A DNA stretch of 36,547 nucleotides, from assembly GCA_033064195.1 (NCBI GenBank), contig JARBJD010000527.1, forward strand, positions 1 to 36,547, in the 5' to 3' direction. The notes under the pieces are model-generated. The model had not been told where the DNA came from and made no database searches. It saw only the letters and a list, made by a program, of their open reading frames with translations. This document shows positions 18,801 to 28,779 of the stretch, piece after piece (position 1 is the first letter of the stretch; each line of letters opens with the position of its first letter). This stretch comes from Blattamonas nauphoetae (taxonomy: Eukaryota; Preaxostyla; Oxymonadida). Both the position numbers and the translations under genes were made by a program.

Positions 18801-19185
18801 CAACAGTTGAGTCCGTGCAGTGCAAATCACGGGCGGTCACGATCTGCCCAAATGAGAAACAAACAAAAGAGCTCATCATATTTTGTCTGTTCCTGGAAAA
18901 ATCTTGAAAAAAAAGCGCAACAGAGGACTTCTTAGGACACAGTGATGCTTGTTCCCATGTGGGGGCGGTTGGTGGACAAAAATATGGGATTGTGATCCAT
19001 CGCTCCAGAAAAGCCCCAACGGTGAAGGAAAAACTGGAGGAAACAGAGAGGTTCGAAAGAACTAGTGAAGTGAAAATCACCAACTGGTGTTCATACTAGT
19101 CGCCTCCGCGACGAGAAAACCGGGTCGGCCAAGCACGCTACCCTGTTGTGTAGGAGGGAAATTGGTTGGTGGGCCTTGGTTGGTG
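18784..19185. repeat. segment bounded by a perfect 21-nt inverted repeat
   Basis: CACCAACCAAGGCCCACCAA begins the inverted word at 18,784-18,804, and its exact complement lies at 19,165-19,185. A third partial copy (AAGGCCACCAACAGTTAAGT) at 19,221-19,240 touches the inner edge of the right palindrome arm and matches 18,794-18,813 in direct orientation. Between them is higher-GC sequence with a short open stretch (SDACSHVGAVGGQKYGIVIH) of unknown meaning. Confidence 0.5.
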
Positions 19186-19236
19186 TTAAAGGATGTCGTG
19201 CCTCCATCCGACAATTAATCAAGGCCACCAACAGTT

Positions 19237-20875
19237 AAGTGTTACAGAAAGTGGATAGACAACTTGGAAGAAGTCCTACGTTTCGTATGGATTTTGTTTT
19301 ACAAACGTGTGTTGCATCGCTAAACTGTCAGCATCCAAATTTAGATCCATTCTAATCGTCAGATGAGCGGCATTCGAACCAACTGCAGTAACATCTTCCC
19401 CTTTGACTAACCTGAAGTGCAAATTCCATTGGCGAGGCCAGACTGCTCTTAGCTTGTCCCCAACTTCAGTAAATAGATCATGACCGATTTGTGTGGCTTC
19501 TAGAGTGGCAAGAGACTGTCGAAGTAGTTGAAGCTTTTCAATCGGAGTGTCACCTGGTGTCGTGAGTGTAGTTGAATTCCCAGAAGGTTGAAGCTTTTTC
19601 TCAGTGTGACTTGGAGAATCTCCAATGATGAATCAATCTGGCTCATCTGATGTTTTTTCTCCGGTTTATTCCTCCTTTTTACCTCTAAATGCGAGTAGAA
19701 CTCTTATTCATCGAACAAGTCTGAAGTGATGAAGAACAATAAATGACGAACAGTATCGATCATGATACCAAAACCTTCGAGGGTGTCATTTCTTTGTCGA
19801 TTTCATTGGTGTACCTTTTCAATTTACTCTTATAGAAATGTCTTAACCCAGTCAGTGTCAGCAACCCGGAACCTGGGGTCCAAACAATCCGTGATGGTCA
19901 AACTAAGAAAAAAAATAAATTTGAGTAATTTCCTATTTGAGGAATTCGAGAAATCCTCAAAATACCTCGTTTTGGTCTCTTTTCTAAATGGGTGTTAGTC
20001 ATATCTCAACAATCTGTGAACTGATTTGGATGAAATGAACCACAGATACGTTTTTTGGTGAAACGAATATTTTGAAAAAATTAAAAAAAAACTATGGGTA
20101 TTCTGGAAGATACGAAAAAACGCAATTTTTCTCGACAAAAAACTTTTTAGGAAAAACATGTTGATGTTTTTGCGAGTCTTTTTTTCGATATATTCACGAT
20201 AGACATACTTTTTATTTGGTTGAAAACGGATCTCTGATTGTGGAGATTTGAGCTCAGAAAGTTTGGAAGAATGTATTCCTACTACATACAGTTTTTTGAC
20301 GATTTCTCCGATTCCCCATGGAATTGAAATCTCAAATTTTATAGTTTTTCTTGGTTGGACCAAAATGGTTTGTTTGGACCCATCAATCTTGATGGAACCA
20401 TGTGGGAACTACCTTGTGTAATTGATGTGATCAACCTACCCAACCTCCCTTCTAACTTTTGTTTCTCTGACTACGACAAACCTGTTGTCAAAATTCGTCG
20501 GCCATCTCGAGAACTTCACGTGAAACCGTATGTCAGAATTTCTCGGCCATCTCAAAACACTTGCGACATACTTGTTGTCAAAGACGCTCGACCAACTCAT
20601 GAGCTGGTCCTCTTACATATCAATCAACCTTGTGTCGACCTTGCCCAATTACTGATCCCAAGTCGTCATAGGCTCTCTTGCTATCGAGACAACTCCGATC
20701 CCTTCAAGATACTATTGAACAAGTTTATTTGGAACAATATCAAACATCATCAGCATTTGCAGCATTTGATCACTACTCAAATTCAGGTCACATTGGCAAG
20801 TTTTCGTCCAACTTGCAATGACTATTCTCATCTCTGGGATATTCACCTCGCCATCAAAGGATCGCTGAATGTTTG
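19237..20875. repeat. right arm of 1,639-bp palindrome
   Basis: Inverted copy of 16,088-17,726. The 1,510-bp loop between the arms carries a LINE fragment. Confidence 0.95.
19875..20381. mobile_element. family A element (copy A1', right arm)
   Basis: Mirror image of 16,582-17,088, duplicated as part of the palindrome rather than by transposition. Confidence 0.6.
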
Positions 20876-20915
20876 GAAGGACAAAAACAGAAAACCGTTC
20901 GAATCTGGACGGTGA
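20355..20915 (+). CDS. 186-residue open frame in palindrome arm, unknown
   Basis: Open frame starting MDQNGLFGPINLDGTMW. The first 173 codons lie in the right arm and the last 13 run past its outer end. The same frame is mirrored at 16,087-16,608 on the minus strand. Two similar segments occur inside: VVKIRRPSRELHVKP and YVRISRPSQNTCD, then VVKDARPTHEL, spaced 20-25 residues apart. This internal repetition gives it slight weight as real coding sequence. Its start overlaps the end of a family A repeat. No family recognised. Being open in both arms means only that the arms are identical. Confidence 0.3.
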   Translation: MDQNGLFGPINLDGTMWELPCVIDVINLPNLPSNFCFSDYDKPVVKIRRPSRELHVKPYVRISRPSQNTCDILVVKDARPTHELVLLHINQPCVDLAQLLIPSRHRLSCYRDNSDPFKILLNKFIWNNIKHHQHLQHLITTQIQVTLASFRPTCNDYSHLWDIHLAIKGSLNVWKDKNRKPFESGR

Positions 20916-21437
20916 ATAGTCCGGACTCTCATTTCGAAAGGCTATGAGAATTCATTTGAACTGCTAACTCAAAACGACACCGGATCTTTCCCTCGATTTC
21001 TCTTAGATGTGTGGTGATCGTGGATACCACAACAGATGTATCATGATTCTCCCTTATGAGAGATTTGAGCTTGCATCCTTTTACGAAGCGATGAAGACTA
21101 ATTCGGCGACAGGTGACAGAGAAAAGACGAAAAATGTCATCCTCGCCGAACAAGAAAGAGGATTCGTTCGAGTCGAAAAGGGTTTTTCACAGTTTTCAAA
21201 GAAATACATCACGGTAAAAGAACAGGCCTCTATCATGCCGAATAGGTGAGATTATTCTTGAATTGAAACGTGGACCCTTTCATTTTTGAAATATGAGAGA
21301 AAAAAACGTGGTTTCTCAGTTTTCGAAAAAGCACTGTCGAAACTGCAGTAATTCACTGACCAATGGGCTCGGAAATCTGTAATAAAAAAGATAAATAAGA
21401 CTTGTTTTTGAGGGTACTATCAGAAAAAAAGACTCTT
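20876..21437. other. unassigned stretch with a short open frame
   Basis: Between the palindrome and the first family B element. An 80-codon open frame at 21,007-21,249 (MCGDRGYHNRCIMILPYERF) is present but has no recognised relatives. The 21,290-21,430 part is a repeat fragment shared with 17,830-18,076. Confidence 0.3.
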
Positions 21438-21658
21438 TGGGTGAGAGTTTTTGATATCACAAAAATGTTTGAATTCAAAACTTCGAATCTCGTCTCATCA
21501 CACAGCAGAGACTGTCATTATCCATTCTCAATGAATCGTTGGAGACACCATTCAACATCCTTCTCGAGAAACCAGACCAGATACAAGCACGTGGGACTAG
21601 TCTCGTTTTTCAATTCGAGTCCTCGAACTTTTTTTATGATGTCAAAAATTCAGACCCA
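21438..21658 (+). mobile_element. family B element, subtype 1
   Basis: 221 bp. Begins TGGGTGAGAGTTTTTGATAT and ends ATGTCAAAAATTCAGACCCA, which are imperfect inverted complements over about 35 bp. The interior has CGAATCTCGTCTCATCACAC and CATTCTCAATGAATCGTTGG, shared with the other subtype 1 copies. No coding capacity. Confidence 0.75.
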
Positions 21659-21739
21659 GTTGGTATCGGCACAATTGGAGAATCTCTTCACACATATGCG
21701 CAGTCATCATATCTATGTGGGTGGGAATTTTATAGTAGT

Positions 21740-22318
21740 GTCAATAAAGCACGCCATGTCAATAATTCACGATCCATTAAGGATAAATCACAATTGGTCT
21801 AACTAAGAAAAAAATAAAATTTTAGATTTATTTGACGACAAAAATTTGAGAGTGCCTCATATCGCCCTATAGGAAAATACACACATTTTTTGAAACTTTT
21901 TAAGGTCATTTCTCCACGACCAGACGTCCGTTTTGGACCGAAGAAAAAGCGTTTTTATCGTATATACATCGATCAAAGACACTCAAAAAAAATAAAAAAA
22001 ATTTCCCATGAACTTTTTCTGGGCGAAAAATAGCGTTTTTTCACATCGTCCCAGAGACCCATAATTTTTTCTTGACATTTTTTTCAAAAAATTCATTTCA
22101 CCAAACAAACGATTCTACAAAACAATTCATCAAAATCGGTTCACAGGTTGTGAAGATATTGCCGAAACACTTTTTTTTGTGGGCAAAACGGGGTATTTTG
22201 AGGATTTCTCGGAATTGTGCCGGGATATAAATCTAAAATTTTATTTTTTTTCTTAGTTAGACCAATTGTGATTTATCCTTAGTAGATCGTGAATTATTGA
22301 TTTTCTTGCTTTATTGAC
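21740..22318. mobile_element. family A element (copy A2)
   Basis: About 579 bp with the longest inverted ends of the family: GTCAATAAAGC at 21,740 against GCTTTATTGAC at 22,318. TTAAGGATAAATCACAATTG, then GGTCTAACTAAGAAAAAAA and its complement, lie further in. The interior shares words such as CGTTTTTTCACATC and CATTTCACCAAA with A1 and A3. Confidence 0.7.
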
Positions 22319-22324
22319 GCTACC

Positions 22325-22533
22325 ATTAGACATCATGGAAAAGTTCGACCACCAGACTTCAAACACAACAGTATCTCTAGGAAAAGAAATGAACGATTAT
22401 CTCTCCAAGATTGGTTCCAGATGCAATTCAACAATATTGTCGGTTCATTGGACTGAACCCCGATTGGAGTTGTGAGTCAGGATTTCTGATTTGGATCCTC
22501 GAACTTTTTTATGATGTCAGAAATTCTGACCCA
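22325..22533 (+). mobile_element. family B element, subtype 3, uninterrupted
   Basis: About 209 bp; the left inverted end is partly lost. The interior (CACCAGACTTCAAACACAAC; GTTCCAGATGCAATTCAACA) is nearly identical to 30,560-31,163, but without the 383-bp insertion found there. The right end reads TCGAACTTTTTTATGATGTC ... GACCCA. Confidence 0.75.
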
Positions 22534-22599
22534 TGTGGAGAAGGATGTGAGAATGAGGAAGTTTGACATACTCTCTTCGTTTCACCATAGAAGGGAAAC

Positions 22600-23458
22600 T
22601 CACATCGTTGAATAGTGATAAAAAAGAATCGATGATCCAATTTGACCTTGAGTCGTGATGAAACGAATCTGCTCGGATTGGATGTGAGCATATTTGGCCG
22701 GAAGTTGAACACCAGAAAATGATATGGATGATGGATAGGATGTTCCATCGGCTGAAATGAGAAGCAGTTCAGTGTTTTCGGTGGAATAACTGGTTCGAGA
22801 GCTTGTGGACGAGGTGTCCCTGCAATAGTTGCAACTTTTGGGTGGTGGCAGAATCGATATACGTGTATGTCTCGTCGAGATTAAAAATAAGTGAAGGATG
22901 ATAATGATATAAATCATGAAGTTTGTGGAGTCTTTTGAACAAAGGAGCAATGCATTCTTTTGTGCAATGAATGATATGTCCGATAGGATATGATATTGGT
23001 CGAAGAAGGGAGAGTTCCTTTTGAAGAGTGATAAATGTATGACCTCGTTCGAAAAAGTGTGTTGGACATTTCTTGGATGGAGAGAGTGAAATCCTAAATT
23101 GTCATAGCCTGTTTCTTGTTTGCAGGAGAAAAAATACTTCCTTTCTGATTTCATTAGTATCCATTTGATTTTCGGATTGGGCCTTTTCTACAATTTTTGA
23201 TCCCACTTCGGATCGTTGTGATGTATTTAAGTTGGGTGGATGGCCATGAACCCTCCATCTCGATTGTGGGCCAATGTTTTTATCCGCATTCTGGCGGAAT
23301 GTGAAACAAGGCCAAGTTTTCGAGTTGGATGTCAGGTATATCATATTTTGCCGTAACTCCAAAAACGTCACTCTTTCGTTGGGATATTCTCCATCATCAT
23401 TGTCCGCAAGTTCCAAAACAATAGTGGCCCATAAAAATAGTCCGGTTTGGTGACGCAC
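22600..23458 (-). pseudogene. second pogo-type transposase relic
   Basis: Minus-strand relic of a DDE_1 (pogo/Tigger-like) transposase. At about 22,870-22,895 the sequence translates to LIFNLDET, the first catalytic Asp motif. Further down, ELLLISADGTSYPSSISFSG and LPAKYAHIQSEQIRFITTQG match the conserved strand after it (typically ISADGTxLPP... then ...SxxGW). The upstream part (23,102-23,458) looks like the DNA-binding half but has no clear helix-turn-helix. The frame changes several times. It is cut before the second Asp, where the sequence meets a family B end at about 22,533. It keeps the region that is poorest in the 2.5-4.6 kb pogo. Confidence 0.65.
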
Positions 23459-23867
23459 AAAAGGTGATCAACAGCGTACACGATCCATCCTTGATTTTCA
23501 CCTGACTTTGTGATTTTCACCTGACTTCGAGATTGTCACCTACCAATAGAAATCCCCAAGAGACAATCCGAAAACACTGACGCTTGTTGGAGATAACCAT
23601 TTTCTGCTTAAAATGATGGTCACCTTCCTGATGACTATCTGATTTAGAAAAGCGTCAGCGGATTATTACCCATCAATCAATTAAAAAGGCCATTACCCCA
23701 GCCAGGAACACAAAAATTTCACCTCTGAAAGTCCCTCATGTCCTCTCGCCAGCAGACACAATACAAAGAGTTCAATGCGCACTGCAAATGCTGTGCAATC
23801 TACACAGTGAAGAAAGAACCACAGTTTCTCTATTCATACGCAATGTCACACAGATAGAGGAGAAGGG

Positions 23868-24275
23868 GTGAGAATCTTACATTTTGTGCAAGATCCTTGC
23901 CACTTCCAGCGAAAGATCAAGTTCACAATCTTCTTTGAGTTGAACCATACTTCAATTTTCGAATCGTTCGAAACTGGCCAAACTATAAAAGGAAGATATT
24001 TCAGAGATATTATTTTGCAGACACTTGACAGATATATAGCGAACCAGGTGGGAATTGAGCGTCCCATCATCCTTCACAATGATAACGCAACCCCACATCG
24101 ATCAGAACAAGTTACGAGATACCGACAAGAATCGAACATACAAATCATGCCGCAACCCCCGTACTCACCCGACTTCAGCCCCTGTGACTTCGCCATGTTT
24201 GGTACGTTAAAGGATCAGCTCCGAGGACGAGGATTTCACAACAACGAAGAACTATCACGAGCCCTGAATGAGTAA
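23868..24275 (+). pseudogene. mariner-type (DD34D) transposase, C-terminal fragment
   Basis: Open frame of 135 codons with the standard mariner ending: PIILHNDNATPHRS, then IQIMPQPPYSPDFSPCDFAM. There are 34 residues between the Asp of DNATPH and the last Asp of SPCD, the DD34D spacing of true mariner elements. YSPD(L/F)xPCDF is the family hallmark. GTLKDQLRGRGFHNNEELSR also fits. The upstream half, with the DNA-binding helices and first Asp, is missing, and I found no terminal inverted repeats. The frame ends at 24,273 in a TAA earlier than the usual C-terminus. Confidence 0.85.
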
Positions 24276-24676
24276 ATGAGACTATTCACCCGACAACGTC
24301 GAATCCACATTTTTCAATCTGGGATAACAGTGCCATCAAAAAGCCGCCGAAATTCTTTAACCTACCATAAATCGAGTTTTTCGCAGAAACAGATTGATAT
24401 GGTTCAACTATGACAAAAAATTGAAAAACATCTCCGAGTACTCGCTGAGAAAACGGCAAATCGATACTTTAAGGACATGAAAATTGATCGTTATTCTCCT
24501 CATTCCCATGTCATATATCATCAATCTAGCATCTTGTCGAAAAATAGTGAGTCGGAAGTCAAGATTGGTATTTTGGTTTCCGGTAATTTTTGGTATGTGT
24601 CGGATCAAACTTGCTTTCCTATGCAAATTGATCAGATTTCAGAAGGGAAACCTAGTTACTTCTTTGGGCTCTTTAG

Positions 24677-25478
24677 CAAAGAGGAAGGGTCCTGGCGGTG
24701 GTTCAGACAGAAATTCTTCGACAACCTGTCTTTTATTGTCCAAACTGTCGAAGATCATGTTCACTTTCCAAAGAAAAGAACCACAGGAACTGGAGATGCT
24801 CTCATTGCAACAAAAAATCAGTCTTGAGAAATACAAGTTTCACTCGATCTCACATCCCACTGAACAAGCTCCTGTTGATCATCCTTCTTCTCTGGCATAG
24901 ATTCTCCTCTACTCAAATCCAACTTCTCACTGATGTTAGTATCAGTTCGATTGGATACTGGAAGAGCAACCTCTACGCAGTCTGTTCTGAAATATGGAAT
25001 GATTCTCAGCTTCAAATCGGCGGATTAGGGAAGATAATCGAAATTGATGAAGCGATAGTGCGCAAGAGGAAATACCATCGTGGTCGACAAAAACAGCAAA
25101 TTTGGGTCTTTGGTGGGGTGGAAAGATTAGAATCTGGAGGAGCTGGGAGCACTTTCGTGATGATTATTCCAGATCGTTCGAGTGAAACGCTAATTCCAAT
25201 CATTCAATCTAGAATTCGATTAGGAACACATATTATTGCTGATGAATGGCGAGCATATTCTCGATAAAGCAGTCTAGGATCTACACATTCAACAGTTAAT
25301 CATTCGAAAAACTTCATTGATCCAGAAACAGGAACAAGCACAAACGTGGTGGAAGGATTGTGGAGTCACATGAGACGATTCTTTCCAACTTGTGGTGTTC
25401 AAGCTAGATTTATTGGCTCATATTTATCAACTTGGCTTGTAAAAAGAAACCTTAACCTGTCATTTGAAGATATATGAA
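24677..25478 (+). pseudogene. Merlin / IS1595-like (ISXO2) DDE transposase
   Basis: Near full-length transposase of the IS1595/ISXO2-like family, called Merlin in eukaryotes. It opens with a zinc ribbon (FYCPNCRRSCSL ... WRCSHCNKKS), as in the family, then a helical region. The DDE core follows: IIEIDEAIVRKRKYHRGRQK (first Asp), IADEWRAYS (second Asp), VNHSKNFIDPETG and NVVEGLWSHMRRF (catalytic Glu). A single TAA at 25,265-25,267, just after WRAYSR, interrupts the frame; the rest continues in the same frame to the TGA at 25,476. No ATG precedes the zinc ribbon in frame, so the start is lost or upstream. No terminal repeats found. Otherwise well preserved, suggesting a fairly recent arrival. 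Confidence 0.88.
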
Positions 25479-25483
25479 GAAAA

Positions 25484-25708
25484 ATGACGTTTACTCTTCC
25501 ATTCCAACCAAACCCGACAACTCATATTCAGCATCATACCGATTTGGTAGAACTTGATGATCCTCCCTTAATTCGAGAGATCCTCCAAGAAGCTTCTTTC
25601 GAAGAGAGTTCATCAGAAAATGATCAACAACCAACACCTTCTGACAATGATCTCGATGTCTTTTCATCAGATGATCAAGAATTCGGACAGAATGAGAGAG
25701 CGAGATAA
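25484..25708 (+). CDS. acidic open frame directly after the Merlin-like transposase
   Basis: 74 codons starting 6 nt after the transposase stop. The sequence is Asp/Glu/Ser-rich (FEESSSENDQQPTPSDNDLD) with no structured motif. It may be an accessory or read-through tail of the transposase, or simply 3' sequence that happens to be open. No relatives recognised. Confidence 0.25.
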   Translation: MTFTLPFQPNPTTHIQHHTDLVELDDPPLIREILQEASFEESSSENDQQPTPSDNDLDVFSSDDQEFGQNERAR

Positions 25709-25984
25709 GAGATCAACCCTTTTAGTTTTGTGACAGCTCAGTCCACTTCACTCTACATTCAACTCCGATTGTTTTATGAAGAGAGTCATCATAATTGATC
25801 AAAATATTGATATTATTGCTGATGAATAAAAGATTTTGTCATGTCCTCCAAGTATCTGTTTGCCGAGAAAACTCCAAAACACATTCATTTGGCCACTTTT
25901 GAAAAAGTGTTTAGCAATATCTCAACATCCAGTGAATCAATTGTAATGATTTTTCCAGAAACGTGTTTTGATGATTCAAACATT

Positions 25985-26203
25985 TGTGTCAGAATTGTTG
26001 ACATTATTCAATATTTCGAAGATCAACATTCAAAACCAATCTCCTCCCATGACTGAGAAATGAATCGGCTTTTCCCTCGACTTGGTGTATGACATGATTG
26101 AACAGTATTTTCGAGATCTTTGAAAGAGCCGTGGCAAGAGTAGTCAATTTCCTTTTTTGTTTTGACCGTCGAATTTTTGAATGATGTCAAAAATGCTGAC
26201 CCA
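25985..26203 (+). mobile_element. family B element, subtype 2
   Basis: About 219 bp. The interior (GAAGATCAACATTCAAAACC; GAACAGTATTTTCGAGA) matches 28,386-28,607. Right end GTCGAATTTTTGAATGATGT ... GACCCA. It directly abuts family A copy A3. Confidence 0.7.
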
Positions 26204-26597
26204 TTTTTTCAAACTTTCTACGCTTGCATCTCCACAACCAGATATCCGTTTTCAACCGAAGAAAATGCAGTTTTATCGCTAAAGCATAGAAAAAAGACTC
26301 TCAAAACCAAAAGGTTTTTTCCTAAAAAATGTTCGGTCGAGAAAAATAGCGATTTTTCACATCTTCCCAAATACCCAACTTTTTTTTCTATTTTTTTACA
26401 CAAAACTCTTTTCACCAAAAAACCTTTCTGTGGCGAATTTCTTCAAAATTGGTCCTCAGGTTGTGGAGATATGACTTGGACACACAACAAAAATGGCCGA
26501 GAACGAGGTTTTTTGAGGATTCCTCCGATTCACCAAGAGAGCAAATTTGGAAATTAAAAATTTTCTTATTTTGACCAAAATGGTATATTTCAACGCC
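26204..26597. mobile_element. family A element (copy A3), left end missing
   Basis: Shares ATATCCGTTTTCAACCGAAG, TAGCGATTTTTCACATCTTC and TTTTCACCAAAAAACC with A1 and A2. It ends in TTTTCTTATTTTGACCAAAA followed by CAACGCCAGGTTCCGGATTG, as in the palindrome copies. The left inverted end is absent, replaced by the family B element. Confidence 0.6.
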
Positions 26598-26632
26598 AGG
26601 TTCCGGATTGCTGATATGACCGGGTTATGACG

Positions 26633-27878
26633 CATCTATCAAATCTCTTCAAACATCCCCGATGCCCAACAGTTTCTCATCCACCTCCCAATCAAATAGG
26701 GAGGACTCGGAATCCCCCTCATTCGTTCAGAAAGCCCTTCCATCCCTCATCTGTTCACACGCATCGCTCCACCCAGAAATGTAGGAAGCCGACCACATCC
26801 AAAGAGCGAAGGTTGATCTTGAATCAAGGGACACACAACTGTCCTTCTCGACATCGAGACCTGTCGTGCAGATGATCACCCACTTGACAAAGGAAGAGTA
26901 CGATGCAGCGCAACAAGGCCAGAAGCAGTTGAGAGAGTTCATGATGAAAGGAGAAACAGCTACTAAAATGTCACTGTTGTCCGTCCACCAACAAAACAAA
27001 CACAATGTCATCAAGTCAGCCGAGAATCAGAAGTGGCGGTCCACACACCCAGTGAACAGGTACCATAAGATAAACAACAACGTCTTCAGGTGCGCTCTGG
27101 ACAACCTCTATCTAAAACCTCCCCTCTCCTTCTCGGAGGCCACTCGTTTCAACATGGACTCCAACCCACACACACTCGCACACAGCTCCGCTATTCTGCA
27201 TGCCAATGCGAAATGCTAGAAGACCACGCCGGCTGCTGCAAACGAACCAGCAGCGAGAGGCTCGTAGGACATCATACCATCAAGTTCCTACTAGCACAGA
27301 CACTCAAGGTGATCCCCTCAATCACTGTGAGGACAGAGATCAAGAGGAGGAGAGACGAAGAAAGCGTAAATGAGGAAGAAGCATACACAATAGCTGACCT
27401 TCAATTCACTGTCACCACCAGCTTCACCAAACATAGCTTCGCCAGAGACATCATCGGCATCAAGGATGAAGGCCAAACGATACTTGAGTTCGGTCTTTAT
27501 CTCGATATCCTACAAGACTTCACAAGCAGATCGCACCCCCAAAGAGGGATGATGGATCCGAGAGGTAGTGCCAAAGAGGTAGAAAGGAAGAAGACAATGA
27601 ATACTGGTCGAACACTGTCTCTCTCCTTTGACGAGATCAAGAGAAGGATTGCTGCCCTCCACAACAATGAGGATAGAAAGAAACTCTACCTCAGCACCAA
27701 CAGGAGGACAAGGGAGCAGGTTCACAGTGGGGAGAAGCTCAAGATCATAAACGCAACCAAAGAGCCCAACTCCAACTCCACACCCTCACTTTCTTCACCC
27801 AAGTTTCAGTTCTTGTGTATCAGAACGAAACACAAAAAACACGACAAAACACCAAAACACGAAACCGCCACATACACG
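26633..27878 (+). pseudogene. LINE fragment (second copy), truncated at both ends
   Basis: Plus-strand copy matching the 34-36.5 kb LINE from its post-reverse-transcriptase region onward. Shared segments are MITHLTKEEYDAA, LLSVHQQNKHNVIKSAENQK, NNNVFRCALDNL, SEATRFNMDSNPHT, CQCEMLEDHAG, TIADLQ and ILEFGL. It keeps the full zinc knuckle (CQCEMLEDHAGCCKRTSSER ... GHHTIKFLLAQTL), which is partly deleted in the longer copy. Two Glu/Trp codons of the longer copy are TAG here, and frames change at least twice. From about 27,590 to 27,790 it diverges from the longer copy, then TFFTQVSV is shared again. The 5' end abuts family A copy A3 and the 3' end is cut by a family B element. Confidence 0.8.
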
Positions 27879-28096
27879 TGGGTGTGCATTTTGAGATCAG
27901 AAAAAGTCGAAGATTCGAATCTGAAATCGAGACGCATCCCTCTTTTCTATGTTCAGTCAATTTTTTTCAAGAATTATGTCGAATGATGTCTCCACCGAAT
28001 CATTGAGAATGGACAAAGTCTGTCTCAGCTATGTGATGAGACGAGATTCGAAGAAGGGCATTCGAACTTGTTTATGATATCAAAAATTCTCACCCA
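27879..28096 (-). mobile_element. family B element, subtype 1, reverse orientation
   Basis: 218 bp with ends GGGTGTGCATTTTGAGATCA and TATCAAAAATTCTCACCCA. The interior is the reverse complement of the subtype 1 core (CATTGAGAATGGACAAAGTC; GTGATGAGACGAGATTCGAA). It truncates the LINE fragment. Confidence 0.7.
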
Positions 28097-28163
28097 CGTA
28101 TAAAAAATTATTCTGTTGTTTGGATCGAAATGGAGATAGAATCATACAACCTCATCAACTAAA

Positions 28164-28383
28164 TGGGTGAGTATTTTTTATGTCATAAAAAAGTTCGAAT
28201 ACCCTTCTTCGAATCTCGTCTCATCACACAGGCGAGACATACATTGTCCATTCTCAATGATTTGTTGGAAACACTATTCGATGTCATTGTCGTGCAATTC
28301 GACAAAAGCCTGACAAGATGGATTCATCTCGTTTTCTGATTCGGCTTCTCGAAATCTTTGTTGATCTCAAAAATTCACACCCA
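28164..28383 (+). mobile_element. family B element, subtype 1
   Basis: 220 bp, head-to-head with the copy at 27,879-28,096, so 27.9-28.4 kb forms a foldback around a 67-bp centre. Core CGAATCTCGTCTCATCACAC and CATTGTCCATTCTCAATGAT. Confidence 0.75.
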
Positions 28384-28385
28384 AG

Positions 28386-28607
28386 TGGGTTAGAAGTTTT
28401 GACATCATTCAAAAGTTCGAAGATCAACATTCAAAACCAATCACCTCTCATGGTCGAGAAATGAATCGACCTTTCTCTAGAATTGGTGCATGACGAGAGT
28501 GAACAGTATTTTCGAGAACTGTGAAAGAGCTGTACCATGTGTAGTCTATTTCTTTTTTTTTGTTTGTGACCGTCGAACTTTTGAATGATGTCAAAAATTC
28601 TAACCCG
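28386..28607 (+). mobile_element. family B element, subtype 2
   Basis: 222 bp, only 2 nt from the previous copy. Ends GGGTTAGAAGTTTTGACATC and GATGTCAAAAATTCTAACCC are near-perfect inverted complements. Interior as in 25,985-26,203. Confidence 0.75.
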
Positions 28608-28779
28608 AGTCATACTGGTGCCACAAAACCGCCGAAGTTTGTTTCACCGCCATGAATCGAGATTCTTTCCGGGAAATGTGGTCTTGATGAAGTAAGAATT
28701 CTGCCAATAAATTGGAGCTAAAGACCCATTATTAGGTCCTGTTGTATCATACCGGAGGATACACATCAAAACCGTGAAC

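Noticed and set aside
17331-25478. Reassigned stop codons (TAA/TAG as Gln, known in some oxymonads), suggested by stops at 17,685, 17,820 and 25,265
   Set aside because: Between the LINE copies, TAG stands where the other copy has Glu or Trp codons, which points to plain mutation. The Polinton polymerase and repeat genes end at TAA where the family ends. Three stops are too few to argue for a code change.
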